This document shows positions 1-5,923 of a DNA stretch of 5,976 nucleotides, one piece after another. Made by a program: the position numbers and the translations under genes. Numbering within the stretch: the first letter of the stretch is position 1; each line of letters starts with the position of its first letter. The notes under the pieces were generated by a model. That model did no database searches and was not told the DNA's origin. It saw only the letters and a list, made by a program, of their open reading frames with translations. This DNA comes from an uncultured Bacteroidales bacterium (GTDB taxonomy: Bacteria; Bacteroidota; Bacteroidia; Bacteroidales; F082): the NCBI GenBank assembly GCA_937884015.1, contig CALGBV010000406.1, forward strand, positions 1-5,976. Reading direction: 5' to 3'.

Positions 1-585
1 TCTGCATTTTCATTGTATGCCAAAGGCTTGACACCGGTGGCGCCAAGACCTCCACGGAAAACGATTGTCGTGCCATTCTTGCAGGCATAGAGGTAACCGC
101 TTTGGTTCTCGATGCCGAATGATTCGGCCTTGTAGTTAAGCCATTCGCGTCCTTGGCTGTCGCCTGTCTGGTCGAAGCGGTAGAGGTCGTAGTCTTCGGC
201 TGGGTCGGCTTTCATTCCCACAGGAAGCGATGTCGTTGCCACTGGCGAGGAAACCAGATACCAGTTGCCTGCGCCTGTGCCATAGCCTTCAATGGCTTTC
301 TTCACGGTGAGGTCGTCGCAAATAATCGTTCCGTTGTTGACCAATTTCGCACCGTTTTCAAGGGTGATGGAGTCTGCCGTTATGGCATAGCCTTCGGCAA
401 TGGTGAGCGTCTTGCCTGCGGCAATATTCACGGAATGTAGGGTGGCATTGTCATCTGTGGCATCGAAAATGCACTCGGCGTTGACGAAGGCATTGTGGAA
501 AGGCAGGAAAGGCACTTGGTTTTCCACCCAGTTGGCGGCGGTGTTCCATTCGCTGCCGTTTGTGCCGTTGAAGTGGTAGTCTTCA
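1..585 (-). other. Non-LRR C-terminal region (incomplete)
   Basis: About 195 residues have no LRRs. First comes YHFNGTNGSEWNTAANW, then a stretch with repeated short strands (VNIAAGKTLTIAEGYAIT, then ITLENGAKLVNNGTI), typical of a parallel beta-roll or beta-helix. Next comes GAGNWYLVSSPVATTSLP, then EDYDLYRFDQTG, EWLNYKAESFGI and NQSGYLYACKNGTTIVFRGG. The 'W.L.SSP ... YDLYRF ... GYLYA' series is common near the C-terminal end of large exported Bacteroidota proteins, often just before a type IX secretion sorting domain. That domain is not visible here, so the secretion route is inferred. Confidence 0.7.
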
Positions 586-3500
586 CTGTTGTATTCAATG
601 AAAATATAATCATATCCGCCCCATGCGCTTTCGTATGAATTCGTTGTGTTTTTCGGAATGTAAACCTTGTCTGTGGCATCTGGAATATAAGAAACCAGAG
701 CTGGTGCGGTTTGGGCTTTGGAAATGATATTGGAGAAACTGCAATCCAAGAAAGCACTGTCTCCAATTCTTTCCACGGAACTGCTGATGGTGAGCGAGCC
801 GGTGAAGCCAGAACAGCCCCAAAAAGCGTGATCACCAATGCCTGTCACTGAATTGCCGATGGTGAGCGAACCGGTGAAGCCTGAACAGTTATTAAAAGCA
901 TAATTTCCAATGCTTGTCACTGAGTTGGGGATGATGAGCAAGCCGGTGAAGCCTGAACAGTTCTTAAAAACAGAATTTCCAATGCTTGTCACTGAATTGC
1001 CAATGGTGAGCGAACCGGTGAAGCCTGAACAATCATAAAAAGCCTCGTTTCCAATGCTAGTTACGGAATTGCCGATGGTGAGCGAGCCGTTGAAGCCTTC
1101 ACAGCAACTAAAAGCAAAATTCCCAATGTTTGTCACGGAGTTCGGTATGTTGAGCGAACCCGTTAAGCCAACACATCTGTAAAAGGCCCATTCGCCGATT
1201 GCCGTCACGGTGTAGGTCGTGCCGTTGTATCCGACGGTTTCGGGCAGTTTGATTTCGCCTGTGGGTTGGGTAATGTCTTCCCATCCATATTGGTCATTGC
1301 TAAACGGTGCTACAATGCTCACCCAATGCTTTTCGGCATCGATGATTCTGTAGTAGAGGAGTTGACCGGTGGTGCAAGTGGCAGCTAGGTCAAAATCTAA
1401 AGATTTTTCTATTATTCTAATGTCATCAGCTACGTCCCAGCTGTTTCTATAGTTTTCTCCACTGCCGCTTGGCACGAATATGGATTGTAATTCACTGATA
1501 TGATCCAAAAGATTGGCAACCGTTTGAGGCGGCGTGGCAGGCTTGGCAACGATGTGGACGAATTTGGTCCAGGAAAAATTGTGATCTCCAATGTTTGTTA
1601 CGTCACTGCCGATGAAGAGCGTGCCGTTAAGGCCTGTACAATCTGTAAAAGCGCCTTTGCTTGTCAAGGAATGGAGGATAGCGAGCGAACCGGTGAAGCC
1701 TGAACAGCCATAAAAAGCATAGTCTCCAATGCTCGTCACTGAATCCGGTATGTTGAGCGACCCCGTGAAGCCTGAACATTCATAAAAAGCATGGCCTCCG
1801 ATGCTCGTCACTGAATTCGGGATGTTGAGCGAACCTGTCAGTCCATAACATTGGTAAAAGGCATAGTCGCCGATGGCAGTAACGGTGTAGCTTATGCCAT
1901 CGTAGGTGACGGTTCCGGGCAGTGTGATGTCACCTTCTGGTTTTGTGACGCCTGCGCCGTTCCATCCATTTCCGTCATTGCTAATCGGCGGCACAATGCT
2001 TACCCAATGCTGTTGGGCATCGATAATTTTGTAGTAGAGCTTTTGTCCGGTCTCGCAAATGGCAGTGAAATTGTATTGCTCTGTGATGGTAAAGTTGGCC
2101 ACAAGGTTGCGGTCGCTTTCCAAGGTGAAGGTGTAAGGGTTGTCTAATGAGACCTGCATGCCATTTTCCGTCCAATTATAGAATCTGTAGCAATCGTTAG
2201 GCGTTGCCGAAACAGTGGCTTGGGGGTACTCGCAGTCGGCTTGCTGTGTTATCATTGCCCTGCCCGACTCTGGGTTGGCCGATGCTACCGTGAGGCCATA
2301 CACGAAGTCTTTCGTTATCAAGCTGGCATAAGTGCTCCAACTGGCTTTATAGTCATTCTCCTTGCCGCAAGGCACGGTGATGGACAGCGATTGCGATTCT
2401 TCTGAAATAAAAACGTAATTGCCCAAATCAGGCGGTGTGGCAGGCTTGGCAATGATGTCGGTAAAGCCCGAACAGTTATAAAAAGCATAATTTTCAATGC
2501 TTGTCACCGAACTGCCGATGGTGAGCGAACCGGTAAAGCCCGAACAGCCATTAAAAGCAAGTTGCCCAATGCTTGTCACGGCATTGCCGATGGTGAGCGA
2601 ACCGTTGAAGCCGTTGCAGTTCTCAAAAGCTAGCTGTCCAATGCTTGTCACTGAATTGGGGATGGTGAGCGAGCCGGTGAAACTTGAACACTGGTTAAAG
2701 GTATAGTTTCCAATGCTTGTCACTGAATTTGGGATGGTGAGCGAACCGGTGAAACCAGAGCAATGATAAAAAGCATCGTTTCCAATGCTGATTACCGAAT
2801 TCGGAATGACGAGTGAGCCTGTCAAGCCGTCACATTTGTAAAAGGCATAGCTGTTGATTCCAATCACGGTGTAGCTTGTGCCGTCGTATTCGACGGTTTT
2901 GGGCAGTATGATGTCATTTGCTGGTTTGGCGAAGCCGTTCCATCCATTAGCGTTATCGCCATTCGGTGCCACAATGCTCACATAATTTTGATCTGCAATG
3001 ATGATTCTGTAATAGAGGGTCTGTCCGGTAGAGCAGGTGGCTGAGAAATCGTACTTCCTGTAGAAGTTGGCCACAAGGTGACGGTCGCGTTCCAAAGTGA
3101 AGGTGTATGGGTTTTCAGTTGAGACTTCCTCGCCGTCTTCCGTCCAGTTCAAGAACACATAGCCAGGGGAAGGGGTCGCTTGGATGATGGCATCCTCGTT
3201 GCATCCTGCTGGCATTTTAAATACTGTTGCCTCTCCTTCGATTTCATCGGCAGGCGAAACGTTAATTGTATAAACTATACCCTCTGACAGTTTTTCGCCA
3301 TAATGCGTTTCCCAATAAGGAGCCGCCCTGTAAGCGGCCTCATAGCCGCAAGGCACCAAAATTTGAGGCGTCGTGCCGCAGTAGAACATGCCGCCAAGAG
3401 AAGCAATACTCGGAGGTGTAGTGGGTTTGAAAAGGACTTGCGAGAAATTTCCATCAAAAGCCAAATAACCAATTTGTGTGACCGAATTTCCTATGGTTAT

Positions 3501-5840
3501 TGTCCCGCTAAGTCCGCGGCAGCAGAAGGCATACTCTCCTATTTCTTCAACGGAGTCGGGAATGTCGAGCGAACCGGTAAAGCTGTTGCAATTGGAAAAA
3601 ACATTATTCTTGATGCTTTTCACTGAATTGGGGATGTTCAGCGAACCAACGAATTGGCAATTGGCAAAAGCAGCAAAATCTATGCACTGCAAGGAATCGC
3701 TAAGAACAAGCTGGCCGTCGTAGCCGCATTCGTGAAAGGCCTCTTCGCCAATGTAGGTTACTGAATTCGGAATGACAAGCGAACCTCTCAAATCCCTGCC
3801 ATAATAGAAGGCATGGCTGCCGATGCTTGTCACGGAGTTGGGTATGGAAATCGAAGTGATGGAGGTGTTCCAATAAAAAGCATAATCGTTTATTACTGTC
3901 AGGGAATCGGGGAGGACGAGTTGGCCTCCTATGCCTGTGCAGTGAGCGAAGGCCCAACTTTCGATGGTCGTCACGTTATTTGGAATGGTGCAAGGGCCTG
4001 TGAATCCCGAACATTGTAGGAAAGCGTTGTACCTGATGGTTTTCACCGTGCTCGGAATGGTAAGCGCGCCAGTCAAGCCGGAGCATCCTTCAAAGGCATA
4101 GCGGCCAATCTCTGTCACGGTGTAGGTCGTGCCGTCGTATTCGATGGTTTCGGGAATGACAATGTTGCCGGTAGGCCTCGTAACGCCATTCCATGAGTCA
4201 TTCTTCGGTGAAACTATACTCACGAAATTTCGTTCAGTATCAATGATTTTGAAATAAAGGGTTTGCCCTGTGGAGCACTCAGCAGAGAAATCATATTGTC
4301 CCTTAACGAAGTGAGCCACAAGATTACGGTAATTATCCAAAGGGAGTGTGTACGGATTGCTGCTAGAAATCTGATTTCCGTTTTCGGTCCAGTTAGCGAA
4401 CAGGTAGCCATTGACAGGATGGGCGGAAACGGTGGCCACATTGTTCTGGCAATCGGTCGGCAAAGCATCTATGCTTGCCGTTCCTTGGGCATTGTTGGCC
4501 GATGAAACGTTAAGCGTGCATAACAAGTCTCCGTTGATCTTGTTCCAATAATACATCCATCCTGAAGCATTTTTATAGGAATAGACACTATTGCAAGGCA
4601 CGGTGATGGTTTCCAACGCATCTTCATCAAATATCTCGCCTCCCGTGGCTGGGGGCGGTACGGACATGGAAATCATATTGCGCACGCCGTAGAAGGCTTG
4701 GTGTCCAATGCTTGTCACATACCTTGAGATGGTTACCGAAGACAAGTTGCGACATTCTTTGAATGCTCCTTCACCAATGCTGGTCACACTGTTTGGAATC
4801 GTGACTGATGCCAGGCTTGCGCAGTTATTGAATGTATTTGTGGCAATGCTTGTCATGCTGCTTGGAATGGTTACTTCAGTCAAGCGAGAGCAGTGGCCGA
4901 ATGCTTCTTCATCAATGCTGGTCACACTGTTTGGAATCGTGACAGATTCCAGTTTTGTGCAGCAGCTGAATGCACTTACGCCAATGCTCGTCACATTGCT
5001 TGGAATCGTGACTGATGTCATTGAGCAGCCATAGAATGTGCCATTTGCAATGCTTGTTATATTGCTCGGAATGGTTACTTCTGCCAAGCTTACGCAGCCG
5101 GAAAATGCACTTTCGCCAATGCTCGTCACGCTGTTTGGAATCGTGACTGATGCCAGACGTATGCATCCGGTGAATGTGTATCTTGCAATGCTTGTCATGC
5201 TGCTTGGAATGGTTGCTCCAGTCAGGTTTTCGCAGCCGGCGAATGCATATTCTCCAATGCTTTCCACGGAATTGCCAATGGTGAGCGAGCCGTTGAAGCC
5301 TGAACAGTTTTGAAAAGCATAACTGCCAATGCTTGTCACAGAATTCGGTATGCTGAGCGAGCCGGTGAAACCAGAGCAGCCATCGAAAGCATAATTTTCA
5401 ATGCTTGTCACGGAACTGCCGATAGTGAGCGTGCCCGTGAAGCCTGAACAGTTATTAAAAGCATTTTGTCCAATGCTTTCCACTGCATTGCCAATGGTGA
5501 GCGAGCCGGTGAGGTTGTAACAGCAATTAAAAGCATGATACCCAATGCTCGTCACGGAACTGCCGATAGTGAGCGAGCCAGTGAGGCCATAACAGTGATT
5601 AAAAGCCCACTCGCCAATGCTTGTCACAGAGTAGGTCGTGCCTTCGTAATCCACAGTAGAAGGCGTGACAAAATCATGGGCGGTGAAGTTCTCGGGAACC
5701 CTAGTCAGTGCAACGGTGGGCGGGTTGGTGCCTGTAATGCTGTAGTTCAGGCCTTCGGAAGTGAATTCTTGAATTTCTTGCGCCTTCAGCGCGAAGCAGC
5801 AGCACAATAAGACTGCAAGAATGAGAAGCGTTTTCTTCAT
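1..5840 (-). CDS. BspA-like secreted leucine-rich-repeat surface protein, C-terminus missing (runs off left edge)
   Basis: One frame stays open from the ATG at 5838-5840 to the window edge (at least 1,946 codons). I followed it by hand and checked the frame at many points, finding no stop or frameshift. Domain order: signal peptide (residues 1-21), N-terminal strand region (22-63), LRR block 1 (64-386), cap, InlB-like domain (437-514), linker, LRR block 2 (573-797), cap, InlB-like domain (854-927), linker, LRR block 3 (990-1124), cap, InlB-like domain (1177-1251), linker, LRR block 4 (1317-1425), cap, linker, LRR block 5 (1542-1699), cap, non-LRR C-terminal region (from about 1752). The repeat consensus SVTSIGxxAFxxC is that of LRR_5/BspA proteins, whose founder in Tannerella forsythia binds fibronectin and fibrinogen. 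Export and surface display are inferred; the anchor or sorting domain would lie outside the window. The ligand is unknown. The start is supported by the signal peptide directly after it. No Shine-Dalgarno sequence is visible, which is usual for Bacteroidota. Confidence 0.95.
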   Translation of the reverse strand, partial: MKKTLLILAVLLCCCFALKAQEIQEFTSEGLNYSITGTNPPTVALTRVPENFTAHDFVTPSTVDYEGTTYSVTSIGEWAFNHCYGLTGSLTIGSSVTSIGYHAFNCCYNLTGSLTIGNAVESIGQNAFNNCSGFTGTLTIGSSVTSIENYAFDGCSGFTGSLSIPNSVTSIGSYAFQNCSGFNGSLTIGNSVESIGEYAFAGCENLTGATIPSSMTSIARYTFTGCIRLASVTIPNSVTSIGESAFSGCVSLAEVTIPSNITSIANGTFYGCSMTSVTIPSNVTSIGVSAFSCCTKLESVTIPNSVTSIDEEAFGHCSRLTEVTIPSSMTSIATNTFNNCASLASVTIPNSVTSIGEGAFKECRNLSSVTISRYVTSIGHQAFYGVRNMISMSVPPPATGGEIFDEDALETITVPCNSVYSYKNASGWMYYWNKINGDLLCTLNVSSANNAQGTASIDALPTDCQNNVATVSAHPVNGYLFANWTENGNQISSSNPYTLPLDNYRNLVAHFVKGQYDFSAECSTGQTLYFKIIDTERNFVSIVSPKNDSWNGVTRPTGNIVIPETIEYDGTTYTVTEIGRYAFEGCSGLTGALTIPSTVKTIRYNAFLQCSGFTGPCTIPNNVTTIESWAFAHCTGIGGQLVLPDSLTVINDYAFYWNTSITSISIPNSVTSIGSHAFYYGRDLRGSLVIPNSVTYIGEEAFHECGYDGQLVLSDSLQCIDFAAFANCQFVGSLNIPNSVKSIKNNVFSNCNSFTGSLDIPDSVEEIGEYAFCCRGLSGTITIGNSVTQIGYLAFDGNFSQVLFKPTTPPSIASLGGMFYCGTTPQILVPCGYEAAYRAAPYWETHYGEKLSEGIVYTINVSPADEIEGEATVFKMPAGCNEDAIIQATPSPGYVFLNWTEDGEEVSTENPYTFTLERDRHLVANFYRKYDFSATCSTGQTLYYRIIIADQNYVSIVAPNGDNANGWNGFAKPANDIILPKTVEYDGTSYTVIGINSYAFYKCDGLTGSLVIPNSVISIGNDAFYHCSGFTGSLTIPNSVTSIGNYTFNQCSSFTGSLTIPNSVTSIGQLAFENCNGFNGSLTIGNAVTSIGQLAFNGCSGFTGSLTIGSSVTSIENYAFYNCSGFTDIIAKPATPPDLGNYVFISEESQSLSITVPCGKENDYKASWSTYASLITKDFVYGLTVASANPESGRAMITQQADCEYPQATVSATPNDCYRFYNWTENGMQVSLDNPYTFTLESDRNLVANFTITEQYNFTAICETGQKLYYKIIDAQQHWVSIVPPISNDGNGWNGAGVTKPEGDITLPGTVTYDGISYTVTAIGDYAFYQCYGLTGSLNIPNSVTSIGGHAFYECSGFTGSLNIPDSVTSIGDYAFYGCSGFTGSLAILHSLTSKGAFTDCTGLNGTLFIGSDVTNIGDHNFSWTKFVHIVAKPATPPQTVANLLDHISELQSIFVPSGSGENYRNSWDVADDIRIIEKSLDFDLAATCTTGQLLYYRIIDAEKHWVSIVAPFSNDQYGWEDITQPTGEIKLPETVGYNGTTYTVTAIGEWAFYRCVGLTGSLNIPNSVTNIGNFAFSCCEGFNGSLTIGNSVTSIGNEAFYDCSGFTGSLTIGNSVTSIGNSVFKNCSGFTGLLIIPNSVTSIGNYAFNNCSGFTGSLTIGNSVTGIGDHAFWGCSGFTGSLTISSSVERIGDSAFLDCSFSNIISKAQTAPALVSYIPDATDKVYIPKNTTNSYESAWGGYDYIFIEYNSEDYHFNGTNGSEWNTAANWVENQVPFLPFHNAFVNAECIFDATDDNATLHSVNIAAGKTLTIAEGYAITADSITLENGAKLVNNGTIICDDLTVKKAIEGYGTGAGNWYLVSSPVATTSLPVGMKADPAEDYDLYRFDQTGDSQGREWLNYKAESFGIENQSGYLYACKNGTTIVFRGGLGATGVKPLAYNENA
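586..743 (-). other. Cap after LRR block 5
   Basis: This cap contains NIISKAQTAPALVSYIP, then KVYIPKNTTNSYESAWGGY. It is the final cap of the LRR part; VPCG is replaced by IPKN, but the Y.SAW..Y ending is kept. The non-LRR C-terminal region follows. Confidence 0.72.
744..1217 (-). repeat. LRR block 5: seven 24-residue repeats
   Basis: Seven units, from AIGEWAFYRC to IGDSAFLDC, nearly all 24 residues with consensus SGFTGSLTIGNSVTSIGNxAFxxC. DNA identity between units is high: 835-887 and 979-1031 (two units apart, 144 nt) differ at 2 of 53 positions. The entry unit (IGEWAF) resembles the first unit of block 1. Confidence 0.9.
1218..1409 (-). repeat. Inter-block linker, copy 4 (before LRR block 5)
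   Basis: The pattern is FDLAATCTTGQLLYYRIIDA, with HWVSIVAPFSNDQYGW, then VGYNGTTYTVTAIG. It aligns with the linkers before blocks 2, 3 and 4. It follows a cap rather than an InlB-like domain. Confidence 0.82.
1410..1565 (-). other. Cap after LRR block 4, joined directly to the next linker
   Basis: This cap contains IVAKPATPPQTVANLLD, then QSIFVPSGSGENYRNSWDV. Serine replaces the usual Cys of VPCG. The InlB-like domain found after the earlier caps is absent; about 10 residues after NSWDV the sequence enters the next linker (SLDFDLAATC). Confidence 0.75.
1566..1890 (-). repeat. LRR block 4: five repeats, two of them degenerate
   Basis: The first three units are regular (for example SGFTGSLNIPDSVTSIGDYAFYGC). 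The fourth reads GSLAILHSLTSKGAFTDC: it lacks two codons at the 'SIGxxAF' turn and has lost the consensus IPxS. The fifth reads GTLFIGSDVTNIGDHNFSW and lacks the usual AF and the closing Cys. The frame is kept throughout; I checked each codon across 1620-1685. Confidence 0.87.
1891..2087 (-). repeat. Inter-block linker, copy 3 (before LRR block 4)
   Basis: The pattern is YNFTAICETGQKLYYKIIDA, then HWVSIVPPISNDGNGWNG, then VTYDGISYTVTAIG. It shares HWVSIV and SNDxxGW with the copy before block 5, so these two are the closest pair. Confidence 0.82.
2088..2310 (-). other. InlB-B-like domain 3
   Basis: The segment runs from VYGLTVASANPESGRAMI through ATVSATPNDCYRFYNWTENG to NPYTFTLESDRNLVANF. 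It is the third and last visible copy; the corresponding place after block 4 has none. It has the NWTENG signature and the usual length of about 75 residues. Confidence 0.8.
2311..2468 (-). other. Cap after LRR block 3
   Basis: This cap contains IIAKPATPPDLGNYVF, then SITVPCGKENDYKASWSTY. It is the clearest example of the cap: an 'AKPATPP' strand, a short loop, VPCG, then Y.ASW..Y. Confidence 0.8.
2469..2871 (-). repeat. LRR block 3: six 24-residue repeats
   Basis: Six units, from IGINSYAFYKC to TSIENYAFYNC. They are highly regular (GFTGSLTIPNSVTSIGxxAFxxC) and mostly 72 nt. Two adjacent units share the IGQLAF variant, which suggests a local duplication. The final unit shares the IENYAF variant, and 34 of 35 bases, with a unit in block 1. 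Confidence 0.9.
2872..3060 (-). repeat. Inter-block linker, copy 2 (before LRR block 3)
   Basis: The pattern is YDFSATCSTGQTLYYRII, then VSIVAPNGDNANGWNG, then VEYDGTSYTVIGI. It aligns along its whole length with the linkers before blocks 2, 4 and 5, with small insertions in the loop before GWNG. Confidence 0.82.
3061..3279 (-). other. InlB-B-like domain 2
   Basis: The segment runs from VYTINVSPADEIEGEATV through GYVFLNWTEDGEEVS to NPYTFTLERDRHLVANF. It is collinear with the InlB-like domains at 4299-4530 and 2088-2310, sharing the NWTE(N/D)G and NPYTFTLE motifs. It is about 73 residues long. Confidence 0.78.
3280..3449 (-). other. Cap after LRR block 2
   Basis: This cap contains LFKPTTPPSIAS, then PQILVPCGYEAAYRAAPYW. 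It matches the cap pattern of the other blocks (TTPP, then VPCG, then Y..A..YW) and joins the LRRs to the second InlB-like domain. Confidence 0.75.
3450..4122 (-). repeat. LRR block 2: ten irregular repeats
   Basis: Ten LRR_5 units of 22 to 24 residues, from EIGRYAFEGC to IGYLAFDGN. This is the least uniform block. Variants include GQLVLPDSLTVINDYAF, GQLVLSDSLQCIDFAAF and SVKSIKNNVFSNC, and some units end in Asn or Gly rather than Cys. The divergence suggests that this block is older, or has escaped the homogenisation seen in blocks 1, 3 and 5. Confidence 0.88.
4123..4298 (-). repeat. Inter-block linker, copy 1 (before LRR block 2)
   Basis: This copy has the pattern YDFSAECSTGQTLYFKIID, VSIVSP, then an IEYDGTTYTVTEIG entry strand that runs into the first LRR. 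Three more copies precede blocks 3, 4 and 5. It is probably the N-terminal beta cap of each LRR solenoid. The mature N-terminus (FTSEGLNYSITG ... VDYEGTTYSVT) looks like a diverged fifth version. Confidence 0.8.
4299..4530 (-). other. InlB-B-like domain 1
   Basis: The segment starts with LCTLNVSSANNAQGTASI, continues through ATVSAHPVNGYLFANWTENG and ends in YRNLVAHF. This is the pattern of divergent InlB B-repeat domains (small beta-grasp-like modules in surface proteins), including the signature NW(T/x)ENG. It lies between LRR blocks 1 and 2 and probably acts as a spacer or binding module. The role is inferred from the family. Confidence 0.75.
4531..4682 (-). other. Cap after LRR block 1
   Basis: This encodes a segment with MSVPPPATGG, then ETITVPCNSVYSYKNASGW. 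It matches the end-cap pattern after each LRR block (PATPP, a short beta stretch, VPCG, then Y..SW), which commonly closes LRR solenoids in BspA-like proteins. The 'PPPATGG' version is the most diverged of the five. Confidence 0.7.
4683..5231 (-). repeat. LRR block 1, second part: eight 23-residue repeats
   Basis: Here the repeat unit changes from 24 to 23 residues (69 nt), with consensus xxLASVTIPNSVTSIGxxAFxxC: one residue fewer in the 'FTGSL' turn. Eight units span 549 nt, which equals seven 23-residue units plus one of 22 (CSMTSVTIP, near 4998-5030). Two subtypes are mixed: 'SVTSIGExAF' and 'SMTSIAxxTF'. Long exact DNA matches between units 138 nt and 342 nt apart show recent duplication inside the block. 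The last unit ends in Val (4683-4685) rather than Cys and leads into the cap. Confidence 0.9.
5232..5650 (-). repeat. LRR block 1, first part: six 24-residue repeats
   Basis: After the entry motif YEGTTYSVTSIG come a half repeat and five full 24-residue (72-nt) repeats with consensus xGFTGSLTIGNSVTSIGxxAFxxC. The full repeats fill 5232-5591 exactly (5 x 72 nt). Each ends in a cysteine codon (for example 5592-5594 and 5232-5234). One repeat (near 5389-5423) carries SIENYAF instead of SIGxYAF, a variant also seen in block 3. The fold expected from the family is a curved LRR solenoid. Confidence 0.9.
5778..5840 (-). other. N-terminal signal peptide
   Basis: Residues 1-21 read MKKTLLILAVLLCCCFALKAQ: a Lys-Lys n-region, a hydrophobic core and a likely signal peptidase I site near ALKA/QE. 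The endings KAQ or NAQ are common in exported Bacteroidota proteins. Three consecutive cysteines (13-15) lie in the core. The residues before them (VLL) do not fit a lipobox, which needs a small residue at -1, so a lipoprotein is unlikely. This sequence fixes the translation start. Confidence 0.9.
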
Positions 5841-5877
5841 TGATATGTAGTTATTTAATATTTGCAAAAATTGGCAG

Positions 5878-5885
5878 CAAAAGTA
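5878..5885 (-). promoter_or_regulatory. Candidate Bacteroidota -7 element (TACTTTTG)
   Basis: On the minus strand the sequence TACTTTTG fits the Bacteroidota -7 consensus TAnnTTTG, 37 nt before the start codon. No good TTTG -33 element sits at the expected 19-21 nt upstream; the nearest T-rich stretch (5911-5914) is 25 nt away. The call rests on the -7 match and position only. Confidence 0.35.
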
Positions 5886-5923
5886 CGATAATTTTGCATT
5901 GGAGTCCTCTAAAAGTTTTGTCA

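Noticed and set aside
1620..1685. A possible frameshift in LRR block 4, where a repeat is shorter than its neighbours
   Set aside because: A codon-by-codon check shows the difference is 6 nt, so the frame is kept and the repeats continue normally on both sides.
153..3957. Other short open frames on both strands (for example 153-440 +, 428-838 -, 1851-2147 +, 3700-3957 -)
   Set aside because: All lie inside the large gene in other frames, have unusual residue composition (rich in Cys, His and Arg) and match no recognisable family.
4708..5313. Two plus-strand open frames with a periodic MLVTLFGIVTD-like repeat
   Set aside because: They are the antisense of the 23-residue LRR units; the periodicity is inherited from the minus-strand gene. 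There is no signal peptide, known family or promoter, and they break where the repeat type changes.
744..5650. A CRISPR array or other DNA-level tandem array, suggested by many copies of a similar 30-nt sequence at regular spacing
   Set aside because: The period is 69-72 nt, an exact multiple of 3. The 'spacers' are also conserved, and the whole stretch encodes LRRs in one open frame.
5798..5810. A lipoprotein signal suggested by the Cys triplet in the signal peptide
   Set aside because: The residues before the first Cys are Val-Leu-Leu, which do not fit the lipobox, and a signal peptidase I site follows close after.
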